A DNA stretch of 64,000 nt from CAZHDI01 sp964531285 (lineage in GTDB: Bacteria; Pseudomonadota; Alphaproteobacteria; JAJFIK01). The stretch is from assembly GCA_964531285.1 (NCBI GenBank), contig CAZHDI010000001.1, positions 54,080-118,079 of the forward strand, read 5' to 3'. The notes beneath the pieces were generated by a model. It did no database searches, was not told the origin of the DNA, and worked only from the letters and a program-made list of their open reading frames with translations. Each line of letters starts with the position of its first letter. Positions within the stretch are counted from its first letter, which is position 1. This document shows positions 1 to 7,776 of this stretch, piece after piece. A program made the position numbers and the translations under genes.

Positions 1-1261
1 TCGCGAATTCATCGCCGCCGAAACGGGCCACGGTATCGACACCGCGCACGGACTCCATCATGCGGCGGGCGACCGTTTTGAGCACCTCATCGCCGACCAG
101 ATGGCCATGAAGATCGTTGATCTGCTTGAAACGGTCGAGATCCAGAACGCACAGGGCGATGCGCTTGTCATGGCGTTCGGCATATTTGATCGCATCTTCA
201 AGCCGCAGCTGGAAATGAAGCCGGTTCGACAATCCGGTGAGGGAATCCTTGAGCGCCAGTTCCTCGATGCGCCGGCGCTGTTTGGCTTCTTCCGTCACAT
301 CCGTATACGTCGTCAAAAGGCCGCCATCGGGCAGATGCTTGCCATAAACCTCCAGGACCGTCCCGCCGGGGCCCGCCCGTTCGAAGGTCTGGCTTTGCCG
401 GTGCAGCCGGCCGGTATCGGCCAGCAACTCCTTATAAACCGTCTCGTCGAGCCCGGCGCCTTTGGGGTCGGGCGCGTCAGTGGCATCGATCCGGATGGCC
501 CCCTGCCTGCCGGTCCGGCGGCGCAAATCCGAGGGATCGATGTGCAGAAGCTCGGTGAAGCGCCGGCTCCAGATCAACAGGTAATGGGCCGAGTCATAGA
601 GCGCGAAGCCCTGGTCCATATGGTCGAGCACCAGCCTCGACTGGCGCCGCGATCCGTCCAGCTGATGGGCCACACGGGTGAAGATCGAGCGCAGCATCAC
701 AATCAGCAGGGTCAAGGTCACGCTGATCAGCAGCAGGATGATCGCATTGAGGATAGGCCGCGTTTCGGGCCCACTCGAGGGCGGCGGCAGAATCCCGGAT
801 TCCATCAGCGCGTATTGGCCGAACAGGGTCGAGGCGGCCAGCATGAAGGTGATCACGCCGCCCGCCACGCCCCAGAAAATTGCCGAGAAGGCGACCGTCA
901 GCACCACATAGGCAATCCCCGGCGAGGCCAAGCCACCATTGAAGTAGCCGGCCAGATTGATGCCGATAAACGCGAAGGCAACCAGGGACAGGGCCGGCAC
1001 ATTGAGCGAGCGCGTCAGCCAGACCGTCCAGGGCGCCGACAATGCGAACAGACCCGCGGCGATCGTCACCGCCTCGGTGGCATCGAAGGGGGTAATTGCG
1101 ACCGCGCGATAGGTGGCATAGGCCAGCAGCAGCACACCCAACGTCACCGAGAACACGATGAAGCACCGCAGCCGGATCGCGGTGAGGTAGTCGGTGTTAG
1201 CGTCAAGGCCGAGCCGGTCATCGAACCGCTGCCAGAACCCGCCACCCAGATGAATCATCAT
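1..1261 (-). CDS. membrane-anchored GGDEF diguanylate cyclase (C-terminus cut by window edge)
   Basis: Probable diguanylate cyclase making cyclic di-GMP from two GTP. Reading from the start at about 1261, the N-terminal ~200 residues carry several hydrophobic membrane segments. A PAS-like segment follows with the signature LDHMDQGFALYD, then a linker and a GGDEF domain (DSLTGLSNR, LDLDRFKQIND). The active-site GGDEFA is encoded by the first bases of the window. An RxxD motif (RGVD) lies exactly five residues before GGDEF, the usual product-inhibition site, so the enzyme is probably active and feedback-controlled. The rest of the domain, and any EAL domain after it, lies outside the window. 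Two adjacent ATG codons (1259-1261, 1256-1258) are possible starts. Confidence 0.93.
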   Translation of the reverse strand, partial: MMIHLGGGFWQRFDDRLGLDANTDYLTAIRLRCFIVFSVTLGVLLLAYATYRAVAITPFDATEAVTIAAGLFALSAPWTVWLTRSLNVPALSLVAFAFIGINLAGYFNGGLASPGIAYVVLTVAFSAIFWGVAGGVITFMLAASTLFGQYALMESGILPPPSSGPETRPILNAIILLLISVTLTLLIVMLRSIFTRVAHQLDGSRRQSRLVLDHMDQGFALYDSAHYLLIWSRRFTELLHIDPSDLRRRTGRQGAIRIDATDAPDPKGAGLDETVYKELLADTGRLHRQSQTFERAGPGGTVLEVYGKHLPDGGLLTTYTDVTEEAKQRRRIEELALKDSLTGLSNRLHFQLRLEDAIKYAERHDKRIALCVLDLDRFKQINDLHGHLVGDEVLKTVARRMMESVRGVDTVARFGGDEFA

Positions 1262-1365
1262 CGGCCACCTGCCCCAATACACTGAACCGGCGCACTGTGC
1301 CCGACCGAGGGCTCAAATTCTGTTAAGGCTAAACCCGGAACTGGAGAAAAACCGGCGGGGCAACG

Positions 1366-2241
1366 ATGCGATTGGGGTTTGTGTGCTGTAGCGAGACACT
1401 GTCGACGAGTGCAAGACGGCGGGCCGACGCGTTCGAGCATGACGCGGAACTGGAACCGATCCGGGCGGCGTTCGGGCGGACCGGGCACGGGGTCGTGGAA
1501 CTCGACTGGCGGGCCGACGACGGCGATTACGGCGGGGCGGATTTGCTCTTTATCCGGACGGTGTGGGATTATACCGACCATCAGGAGGCGTTTCTGGCCT
1601 TTCTCAGCCGGGCGGCGAAGATGGTGCCGGTGGCCAATCACCCGGATCTGATCCGCTGGAACCTCGCCAAAGACTATCTCGGCGAACTGGCACAGGCCGG
1701 ACTGCCGGTCATCGACAGCGTGTTCGTGACCGCCGAGACCCGGCTCGGCGATCTTTTCGCCGCACTCGGCGCCGATGAAATCGTCATCAAACCGACAGTC
1801 GGCGCGGGCGGCACCGGTCAGGCCCGGTACCGGCGTGCCGAAACCGACCCCGATCAGCCGGTCTACCCTGGCGTATTCGCCCAGCCGTTCTTGCGCCAGG
1901 TGATGAGCGAGGGGGAACTGTCCTTCGTGTTTCTCAACGGCACCTACTCCCACGCGGTGCACAAGGCCTGCGCGCCGGGGGAGTTCCGCGTGCAGTCGAT
2001 CTATGGCGGTGTGGACACACGCTATGACGCGCCGGCAGGCGAGATCGCAACCGCGCGGCGCTTCATCGATGCCCTGCCCTATCCGGCCCTCGCGGCACGG
2101 GTGGACATGCTGCGCGACGGCGCGGGCCTGACCCTGATGGAACTGGAAGTGATCGAGCCTTATCTTTATCCGGTTTTCGAGCCGGCCTTCGGCATGCGGA
2201 TGGTCGAGGCGACGATCCAATATCTTTATGCCGGCGGCTGA
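1366..2241 (+). CDS. ATP-grasp enzyme, DcsG-like
   Basis: A 291-residue ATP-grasp ligase. The layout resembles the DcsG/RimK-type group (DcsG is O-ureido-D-serine cyclo-ligase of cycloserine synthesis): a conserved LFIRTVWDYTDHQEAF stretch (61-76), the central IVIKPTVGAGGTG nucleotide-binding loop (139-151), EGELSFVF with a following SHAVHK (182-200), and the metal-binding acidic end LMELEVIEPYLYP (257-269). It stands alone in a 100-bp gap after the divergent GGDEF gene, with no other antibiotic gene nearby, so its real substrate is unknown. Fold assignment is strong; DcsG-like activity is only inferred. Confidence 0.85.
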   Translation: MRLGFVCCSETLSTSARRRADAFEHDAELEPIRAAFGRTGHGVVELDWRADDGDYGGADLLFIRTVWDYTDHQEAFLAFLSRAAKMVPVANHPDLIRWNLAKDYLGELAQAGLPVIDSVFVTAETRLGDLFAALGADEIVIKPTVGAGGTGQARYRRAETDPDQPVYPGVFAQPFLRQVMSEGELSFVFLNGTYSHAVHKACAPGEFRVQSIYGGVDTRYDAPAGEIATARRFIDALPYPALAARVDMLRDGAGLTLMELEVIEPYLYPVFEPAFGMRMVEATIQYLYAGG

Positions 2242-2259
2242 CGGTTGACCGCACGGCCG

Positions 2260-2892
2260 TCAGCGCCATTCGGAGACCCCGAAGCGGATCAGGCGCGCAC
2301 CCGTCAACGGGCCGATGATCCGGCCCCGGCCCTTTACCGCCAGCACGGCGGCGATGATGTCGCCGTCGCTTTTCAGCTCATGGGCCCGGCGCGCGCCCAG
2401 GCTCAAGGCATCCCAAACCCGTTCGGCCTCGGAAAGACCGGGCGACGTGTCGTCATAATCCACCGCCTCGGCAATGTCCGCCGCGCACATTTCAGCCAGC
2501 GTGGCGGACCGGGCCATGACACTGACGATATCGGCGTCCCCGGCACTGCAGGACGCCACACCGCGATGCATGCCGACCCCTTCGCAGGGGCGGATCACAT
2601 CGAAATTAAACACCCGAAGGCCCTGCGCGTCATGGACCATGGCCGGCCCGAAGGCCGCCCCTTTGACGAAGCGCAAGCCGATGGTGGACAGACCGGCGCA
2701 GATGATCGGGCATTCCAGGCCGGTATCGAGCAAATGGGCCAGAAGATGGTCGATGCACTCGCCCTCGCCGGCATCATCATCGAGCGAGCGCGCCAGCCGC
2801 GCTTTCAGTTCGACCCAGGGCACCGTGAGGCCGGTGCGGCCCAGAAGCACCGAGACCGGATGGCCGCGCACCGTCAGGTCCTGCACCATCAT
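2260..2892 (-). CDS. unknown protein downstream of ferredoxin-NADP reductase
   Basis: A 210-residue protein I cannot assign to a family. It has no signal peptide or membrane helix. The middle contains a Gly/Ala-rich stretch (GLRFVKGAAFGPAMV) and a helix-like region around residues 120-150 rich in Ala, Asp and Glu. It starts 30 nt after the stop of the ferredoxin-NADP reductase gene on the same strand, with AAGGGCGG upstream of the ATG pair at 2887-2892, so the two are probably co-transcribed. Codon usage matches its neighbours. A long opposite-strand frame covers this gene but also covers the reductase and has shadow-like composition. Confidence 0.6.
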   Translation of the reverse strand: MMVQDLTVRGHPVSVLLGRTGLTVPWVELKARLARSLDDDAGEGECIDHLLAHLLDTGLECPIICAGLSTIGLRFVKGAAFGPAMVHDAQGLRVFNFDVIRPCEGVGMHRGVASCSAGDADIVSVMARSATLAEMCAADIAEAVDYDDTSPGLSEAERVWDALSLGARRAHELKSDGDIIAAVLAVKGRGRIIGPLTGARLIRFGVSEWR

Positions 2893-2922
2893 GGCCGCAC
2901 CGCCCTTCGGGCCGCGGGATCG

Positions 2923-3729
2923 TCAATCGACGAAGGCGCGCTCGACCACGAACTCCGCAGGCTTGGCATTCGACCCCTCCTCGAGCCCGGCCTTCTCGAC
3001 CAGGTCCTTCACATCGTTCAGCATCGCCATGGACCCGCAGATCATCACGCGGTCCACAGCCGGATCAAGGGGGGGAACGCCCAGATCCTCGAACAGCTTG
3101 CCGTTCTCGATCAGGGTCGTGATGCGGCCTTCGCATTTGTAAGGCTCGCGGGTCACGCTGGTGTAGTGGATGAGCTTGTCGGCCACCAGTTCACCCACCA
3201 GCGGATCTTCCCGCAGGCTCTCGACGAGTTGGGTGCCGTATTCCAATTCCGCGATGAACCGGCAGCTATGGGTCAAAATGACCGTCTCGAAACGCTCATA
3301 GGTCTCCGGGTCGCGGATGATGCTGGCAAAGGGCGCGATCCCGGTGCCGGTCGAGAACAGATAAAGCCGCTTGCCCGGGGTCAGGGCATCATGGACCAGC
3401 GTGCCGACGGGCTTGCGGCCCAACAGCACGATATCGCCGACCTTGATGTTCTGGAGCCGCGAGGTCAGCGGTCCGTCGGGCACCTTGATGGAGAAGAACT
3501 CAAGCTCCTCGTCCCAGGCGGGGCTGGCCACCGAATAGGCGCGCAGCAGCGGTTTTCCGTCCACTTCGAGGCCGAGCATGATGAATTCGCCGGAGCGGAA
3601 CCGGAAGCTTTGCGGCCGGGTGATCCGGAACGAAAACAGATCGTCGGTCCAATGGGTGACCGACAGCACGGTCTCCTCGGTCGGCGCATTGGGCGATTTT
3701 GGCTTAGCAGCCGCGGCGTTCTGAGACAT
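2923..3729 (-). CDS. fpr: ferredoxin--NADP(+) reductase
   Basis: FAD-dependent reductase exchanging electrons between NADPH and ferredoxin or flavodoxin in the cytoplasm. From the ATG at 3727-3729 it is 268 residues. The FAD-binding RAYSVASP is at 63-70, the NADP-binding STGTGIAPF at 126-134, and a CGSMAML segment lies near the end. The terminus reads FVVERAFVD, typical of the bacterial Fpr subgroup in which an aromatic near the end stacks on the flavin. A longer frame reaches further upstream, but the MSQNAAAAKPK start fits the family length. It leads a probable two-gene operon with the unknown gene downstream. A short AT-rich dyad lies about 50 bp upstream. Confidence 0.93.
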   Translation of the reverse strand: MSQNAAAAKPKSPNAPTEETVLSVTHWTDDLFSFRITRPQSFRFRSGEFIMLGLEVDGKPLLRAYSVASPAWDEELEFFSIKVPDGPLTSRLQNIKVGDIVLLGRKPVGTLVHDALTPGKRLYLFSTGTGIAPFASIIRDPETYERFETVILTHSCRFIAELEYGTQLVESLREDPLVGELVADKLIHYTSVTREPYKCEGRITTLIENGKLFEDLGVPPLDPAVDRVMICGSMAMLNDVKDLVEKAGLEEGSNAKPAEFVVERAFVD

Positions 3730-3779
3730 GCGAACCCAACCTTTCGTCGCGGCGCTCCCGGATCGGGGCCGGCGCCAAA

Positions 3780-3798
3780 TTACAGTATTCAATTGTAA
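3780..3798. promoter_or_regulatory. AT-rich dyad upstream of the reductase gene
   Basis: TTACA and TGTAA arms separated by 9 bp sit in an unusually AT-rich patch within otherwise GC-rich DNA, about 50 bp upstream of the ferredoxin-NADP reductase start. The location fits an operator or the core of the promoter. No specific regulator is recognised. The arms are only 5 bp, so chance is possible. Confidence 0.35.
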
Positions 3799-3957
3799 AA
3801 GGACTTATTGTCCAGCGTTGCGCTGGTTATATGGTCAGGATGGGCCCGACATCAACCGCGCAGCCCCGGCCCGCGCCCCGCGCCATGCCGACCCCCTTTG
3901 TTACCCGGAGCGGCGCCGGTGCGAAAGGCACAAGTCTGAAGGCCGCGTCCGTAGGAC

Positions 3958-3993
3958 GCCCAGGTGTCTTGGGATGCCCAAGTGTTATGGGGT
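3958..3993. repeat. two imperfect 18-bp tandem copies
   Basis: Two adjacent 18-bp units beginning GCCCAGGTGT and GCCCAAGTGT match at 14 of 18 positions. Each has CCCA/TGGG ends that could pair. They lie just past the 3' end of the Hpt gene, between it and the upstream region of the reductase gene. No function is evident. Confidence 0.4.
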
Positions 3994-4008
3994 AATGGCG
4001 GCAGACCG

Positions 4009-4374
4009 TCAGTCCAGGGTGAGGTCGATTTCGTTCAAGACCCGGCTGAGTTCGGCATTCAGATGGTTCAAAAGGGCCTCACGGGCGCCGGTGCTGTTCT
4101 CGCCCATGAGGCCTTCGGCGGCCTCGGCGATGCGAGCGATCTCGAACGCGCCGATGCCCCGGGCCGAGCCCTTCAGCGCATGGGCCAGATCATGCCAGCG
4201 CTCATCGGGGAGATCCTTGTCGAGCGCCTCGACCCAATCGCGGGCCTGGGACCGGAAAATCGTCAGCACGTCCCGCATGACGCCGTCGTCGCCGGCGGTG
4301 TACCGGCTGAGATGAGAAAAATCGATGGCCCCGAGGGACCGCTGCTGGCTGCCCGCGCGCGTGCCTGCCGTCAT
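4009..4374 (-). CDS. stand-alone Hpt phosphotransfer protein
   Basis: A 121-residue histidine phosphotransfer protein. The core WHDLAHALKGSARGIGA contains the phospho-accepting His65 in the standard H-A-L-K-G-S/A setting. It has no kinase, receiver or membrane segment, so it should relay phosphate between a hybrid kinase and a response regulator encoded elsewhere. The start at 4372-4374 is chosen because GAGGGCGG lies just upstream; a longer frame from 4482 is possible but has a poorly conserved-looking N-terminus. No cognate kinase is adjacent. Confidence 0.85.
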   Translation of the reverse strand: MTAGTRAGSQQRSLGAIDFSHLSRYTAGDDGVMRDVLTIFRSQARDWVEALDKDLPDERWHDLAHALKGSARGIGAFEIARIAEAAEGLMGENSTGAREALLNHLNAELSRVLNEIDLTLD

Positions 4375-4968
4375 GTTGCCGCCCTCGTACCGGGAGTGCT
4401 GTCCGTGCCCTCCGCCGGCGCCGGTCCCGCCGGCGCAATGCTCCGTGCGAATATTCCGTGATGGGCACATTTTCGCCATCACTGATTCGCTCGATTCACC
4501 GGACTTTTCAAGCCTTCAGATCGGTGTGCCGAACCCTCCGGCACCGGACAATTGTCCCATTCCGGGACGCACGCCCTGCCGGACCCCGAAAATCCGGCTC
4601 ATCGCCTTTGTTTTTCAACGCTTTACGGCGCCGGTTCTGCGGTTTGTAACCTGGCCCGGGAATATTATGTGTTATCCTTGTGGCGACTCGGAAAACTCCG
4701 TAGTGTGACACCATCGCGGTAAACCGTAGGGATCACCGGTTTTCGGCATCTGAGCCGGAGGCGGCCGGTCCGTTCGATCCGCCCGCCCGTTTCGTCCACA
4801 CACGGGCCATTTCGGAAACCAGATTGAGGACTTGGGGGTCTGCAAACACGGCGACGGCGCTTTGGGCCCAATTGGCCCGCGCCGGGCAGGACAGGATCCG
4901 TCCGCCGCAGCCGTGACGAACGTGAGCGCCCCGGCGGGCCGACCGCCTGGGCCGAGTGGAGCCGACCC
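4375..4968. other. divergent intergenic region
   Basis: A 594-bp gap between the divergent Hpt and TipN-like genes. Short frames inside it have no ribosome site or family resemblance. It holds a 28-bp symmetric dyad (4538-4565) and two GATTC sequences (4484-4488, 4493-4497), the GANTC target of the alphaproteobacterial cell-cycle methylase CcrM. I see no RNA gene. Confidence 0.6.
4538..4565. promoter_or_regulatory. 28-bp symmetric operator-like dyad
   Basis: The layout is CCGG, 4 bp, GGACAATTGTCC, 4 bp, CCGG. The 12-bp core is a perfect palindrome and the outer CCGG pairs are placed symmetrically around the same centre (4551/4552). It lies 164 bp upstream of the Hpt start and about 400 bp upstream of the TipN-like start. 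No T-run follows, so an operator is more likely than a terminator. The binding protein is unknown. Confidence 0.5.
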
Positions 4969-7491
4969 ATGCCCCAACCGATTCAGCGCGCGGACATGCC
5001 GAAATCCGATACTCCCGAAGACTACGGCAAGGTGATCGAAGGCCCCCGCCCCAAGGCGGACCGCCGGCTGCATGCCGACCGTCCGGCCGCGCCGGAGCCG
5101 AAGGCCGAGAGCCCGCCCGCGCCGCGCCGGCCCGCCCTGCCGGCCCGGCGGACACCGCAAAAGACCAGCGGCAGCTGGATGGACCGGATCGCCCCCGGAA
5201 CCTGGGCCTCGGCCCTTGCGTTTTTGTGGGTGCTGACCGGCCTGGCCGTCCTGGCCGGGCTTCAGGCACGCGGGCGCCTCGTCACGCTCGGCTTCAGCGA
5301 CTGGATCATGATGGGCCTGGGCCTTCTGGTGCCGCTCGCGGTTCTGACGCTCGTGGTTCAGGTGATCAAACGGGCCGGCGACATGCGCCGGGCCGCCTTC
5401 GCGCTGGCCCGCCTTGCCGCGCGCCTGACCGAACCGGACAAGGCCGCCGCGGGCGAAGTCGCGACGCTTGGCGCCTCGATCCGCGCCGAACTCGACCGGG
5501 TGACCGCGAGCCTCGATCACGCGGTGCGCCGGGTCAGCGCCCTGGAATCCATGCTCCAGGATCAGACCCGCTCGCTCGATGCCACCGCCGACCGGATGGA
5601 CCAGCGGGTCAAATCCGTCGCCGATACGCTCGATACCCAGCGCGCCAAGATCGATAAGGCGGCCACCGGCCTGGCCGGTGAAGCCAGGGCCATCTCCGAG
5701 GCCGTGGATACCCAGGCCGCAACCATCAGCACGGCAGCGTCCAAGGCCGCCGACCAGATCAAATCCGCCCAGGCGGGGCTCGATGAACGCACCCGCGCGC
5801 TCGACTCCGCGGCCGTCCATGCGGTGCGCCGGACCCATGAGGCGACCAAGGGGCTCGACGATCAGAGCCGGCGCCTGGAGGGCATCACCGAGTCCGCGCT
5901 GGAAAAGGCCGAGCAGATCACCGGCAAATATGCCGCCCAGCACCGGGCGCTCGCCGAAGCCGCCGCCGATCTGAGCCGCGAAAACGCGCATCTGGACAAA
6001 GTGCTGGAGACCCAGCGGCGCACCCTGGCGCGCATCGCCGAAACCATCGACGGTCAGGCCAAGCGCATCGAGGACACCATCACCGACTGCGTCGGCGAGT
6101 TGGAAAGCGCGCTGGAAGGCGCCGAGGGCAAATCCGCCGAAATGGCCGGGACCTTCCTGGAGCGGGCCGAGCGGATCACCCGGGCCGGCGAATTCGCCTC
6201 CAACGCCGTCGTCAAGGCCGCCGATGCCGCGCGCGACGCGGCCGACGGCGCCCGCAACGGTCTGGTCGGCCAGGCCTCGGAAGTCCGCGACGCGCTCGAT
6301 CATCAACTCAATGAGGCCCGTCAGGCCCTTCAGGCGCTTTCGGCCGAAACCGGCGAAGCGGTCGCCCATCAGTCCGAGGCATCGGCCGCGGGTCTGGGCG
6401 CGCATCTGGACCGGATCAAGCGCGATATCGACCATCAGGTCGCCGAAGCGCAGCAGGCGTTCGATGCCCTTGAGGGCGATCTGGGCGTGGCGCTGGCCCG
6501 CAATCTGAAGATCATCGACAATGCCCTCAAGGACGCCGAGGGACGCCTGGAAGACACCGCCGAGCGGATCTCCGACAAGGTCCGCCGGCTGAGCAGCGAG
6601 ACCACCGCCAGCGTGGCCGATCTCCAAGCCGCCGCCGAGACCCTGGCCGAACGGCTTCAGGGCCTGCCGTCCGAGGCCGGCGACAGCGCGGAGAAGGTCC
6701 GCGCCGCGATCAACGATCAGATTGCGGAGATCACGCGGATTGCCGATACGGCCATGCAGACCGCCCGCGATCTGAGCGTCACCGTGGACCGCAGCGATCC
6801 GGGGACGGACGACGGCGACACGGATACCGGCACCGCCAGCCGGCTCATGGCCTCCGAGACCGGCCGGGGACCGCGCCGCGCCGCCGGGGTCGAAAGCGAT
6901 CAGATGGAGTCGCTCGCCCGCCGGGTCGCGCCGCGCCTGCGCCCGCTCGACATGGATGAAGACCGGCCTGCCGGCCCGCGCGGCGACCGCGCCCGCCGAA
7001 GCAGCCGTGCGGCGGAAACGCGGGGATCGGACGGTCTGGGCTGGCGCGAAATTCTCGACAAGGCGGAACGCGCCGAACGGGCCAGCGCCGCCGAGAATGC
7101 CGCGCGCGCCGAGGCCACGGACCGCGACCAGCGGGCCAAGGTGTCGTTGCGGGTGATCGAGACGCTCCAGGCCATGGCCATCGATCTCGACCGGGCTTTG
7201 GAAGAAGATCCGCCCTCGGATCTCCTCCAGCGCTATCTCAACGGCGAGCGCAGCGTGTTCGCCCGGCGCCTGACCACGCTCGGCGGACCGGAGCTGACCG
7301 ACAAGATCCGCCGCAAGTTCGACACCGATCCGGAGTTCCGCCACGAGGTCAACCGCTATGTCTCCGAGTTCGAGAGCATGCTGGACACGGTGACCAAGGG
7401 CGATCGGGAAAACATCCTGGCCGAGACCTATCTGACCAGCCAGACCGGCAAGGTCTATCTGATGCTGGTCAATGCGACCGGAAAAGCGTGA
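4969..7491 (+). CDS. TipN-like polar coiled-coil membrane protein
   Basis: An 840-residue protein with a Pro-rich cytoplasmic N-terminus (1-70), two membrane helices (about 80-100 and 111-133) and a very long Ala/Glu/Asp/Lys/Arg coiled coil (about 150-610). A low-complexity linker follows, then a conserved globular C-terminus with FDTDPEFRHEVNRYVSEF and TSQTGKVYLMLVNA. This two-helix plus coiled-coil plan and length match the alphaproteobacterial pole-marking protein TipN of Caulobacter (882 aa), which places division and flagellar machinery at the new pole. Assignment rests on architecture and C-terminal style, so alternatives such as another polar scaffold remain open. It is monocistronic, followed at once by an assembly gap. 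Confidence 0.65.
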   Translation: MPQPIQRADMPKSDTPEDYGKVIEGPRPKADRRLHADRPAAPEPKAESPPAPRRPALPARRTPQKTSGSWMDRIAPGTWASALAFLWVLTGLAVLAGLQARGRLVTLGFSDWIMMGLGLLVPLAVLTLVVQVIKRAGDMRRAAFALARLAARLTEPDKAAAGEVATLGASIRAELDRVTASLDHAVRRVSALESMLQDQTRSLDATADRMDQRVKSVADTLDTQRAKIDKAATGLAGEARAISEAVDTQAATISTAASKAADQIKSAQAGLDERTRALDSAAVHAVRRTHEATKGLDDQSRRLEGITESALEKAEQITGKYAAQHRALAEAAADLSRENAHLDKVLETQRRTLARIAETIDGQAKRIEDTITDCVGELESALEGAEGKSAEMAGTFLERAERITRAGEFASNAVVKAADAARDAADGARNGLVGQASEVRDALDHQLNEARQALQALSAETGEAVAHQSEASAAGLGAHLDRIKRDIDHQVAEAQQAFDALEGDLGVALARNLKIIDNALKDAEGRLEDTAERISDKVRRLSSETTASVADLQAAAETLAERLQGLPSEAGDSAEKVRAAINDQIAEITRIADTAMQTARDLSVTVDRSDPGTDDGDTDTGTASRLMASETGRGPRRAAGVESDQMESLARRVAPRLRPLDMDEDRPAGPRGDRARRSSRAAETRGSDGLGWREILDKAERAERASAAENAARAEATDRDQRAKVSLRVIETLQAMAIDLDRALEEDPPSDLLQRYLNGERSVFARRLTTLGGPELTDKIRRKFDTDPEFRHEVNRYVSEFESMLDTVTKGDRENILAETYLTSQTGKVYLMLVNATGKA

Positions 7492-7529
7492 GTCTGGGGT
7501 GGCTTGCGTCGCGCTTGTCCGGCATGACG

Positions 7530-7629
7530 NNNNNNNNNNNNNNNNNNNNNNNNNNNNNNNNNNNNNNNNNNNNNNNNNNNNNNNNNNNNNNNNNNNNNNN
7601 NNNNNNNNNNNNNNNNNNNNNNNNNNNNN
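7530..7629. other. assembly gap (100 N)
   Basis: Exactly 100 undetermined bases, the usual scaffold spacer of unknown true length. The sequence on each side need not be adjacent in the genome. Confidence 0.99.
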
Positions 7630-7633
7630 GACC

Positions 7634-7664
7634 AAAAAAGGGCGCCGCACGAAGCGGACGCCCT
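7634..7664 (-). terminator. rho-independent terminator of the TonB receptor gene
   Basis: Read on the minus strand, AGGGCG, a one-base bulge, CCGC, a TTCGT loop, GCGG and CGCCCT form a 10-bp stem followed directly by a run of six T (first T also pairs). It lies about 110 bp past the receptor stop codon, right next to the gap. Confidence 0.85.
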
Positions 7665-7671
7665 CAGTTGG

Positions 7672-7692
7672 ATGCTCATTGGGGTTGAGCAT
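7672..7692. repeat. 7-bp inverted repeat in the receptor 3' region
   Basis: ATGCTCA and TGAGCAT arms around a 7-base loop, between the receptor stop codon and its terminator. Perfect arms but no T-run; it may simply fold in the 3' untranslated part of the mRNA. Confidence 0.4.
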
Positions 7693-7739
7693 ATTCCGAA
7701 CTCTGAAATATCTTAACCAATGCTCCTTATGGGAACTGA

Positions 7740-7764
7740 CGGGGCGGCATGATGCGCCGCCCCG
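7740..7764. repeat. 9-bp GC-rich hairpin after the receptor stop
   Basis: CGGGGCGGC and GCCGCCCCG arms with a 7-base loop, starting 12 bp past the receptor stop. It is perfect but lacks a T-run, so it may protect the mRNA 3' end or slow polymerase, with actual termination at the downstream hairpin near 7634-7664. Confidence 0.5.
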
Positions 7765-7776
7765 CCCCCACGCTCT

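Noticed and set aside
2245..3798. 517-codon plus-strand frame over the reductase genes
   Set aside because: It covers Fpr, which is certain on the minus strand, and the translation resembles no protein family.
4672..7692. Very long antisense reading frame over the TipN-like gene
   Set aside because: It is Gly/Ala/His/Arg-rich, spans the assembly gap and has no motif. It arises because a GC-rich coding gene lacks stops in the opposite frame.
7740..7764. Hairpin after the receptor as the terminator
   Set aside because: Stem is perfect but no T-run follows; the downstream hairpin with six T fits better. Kept only as a repeat.
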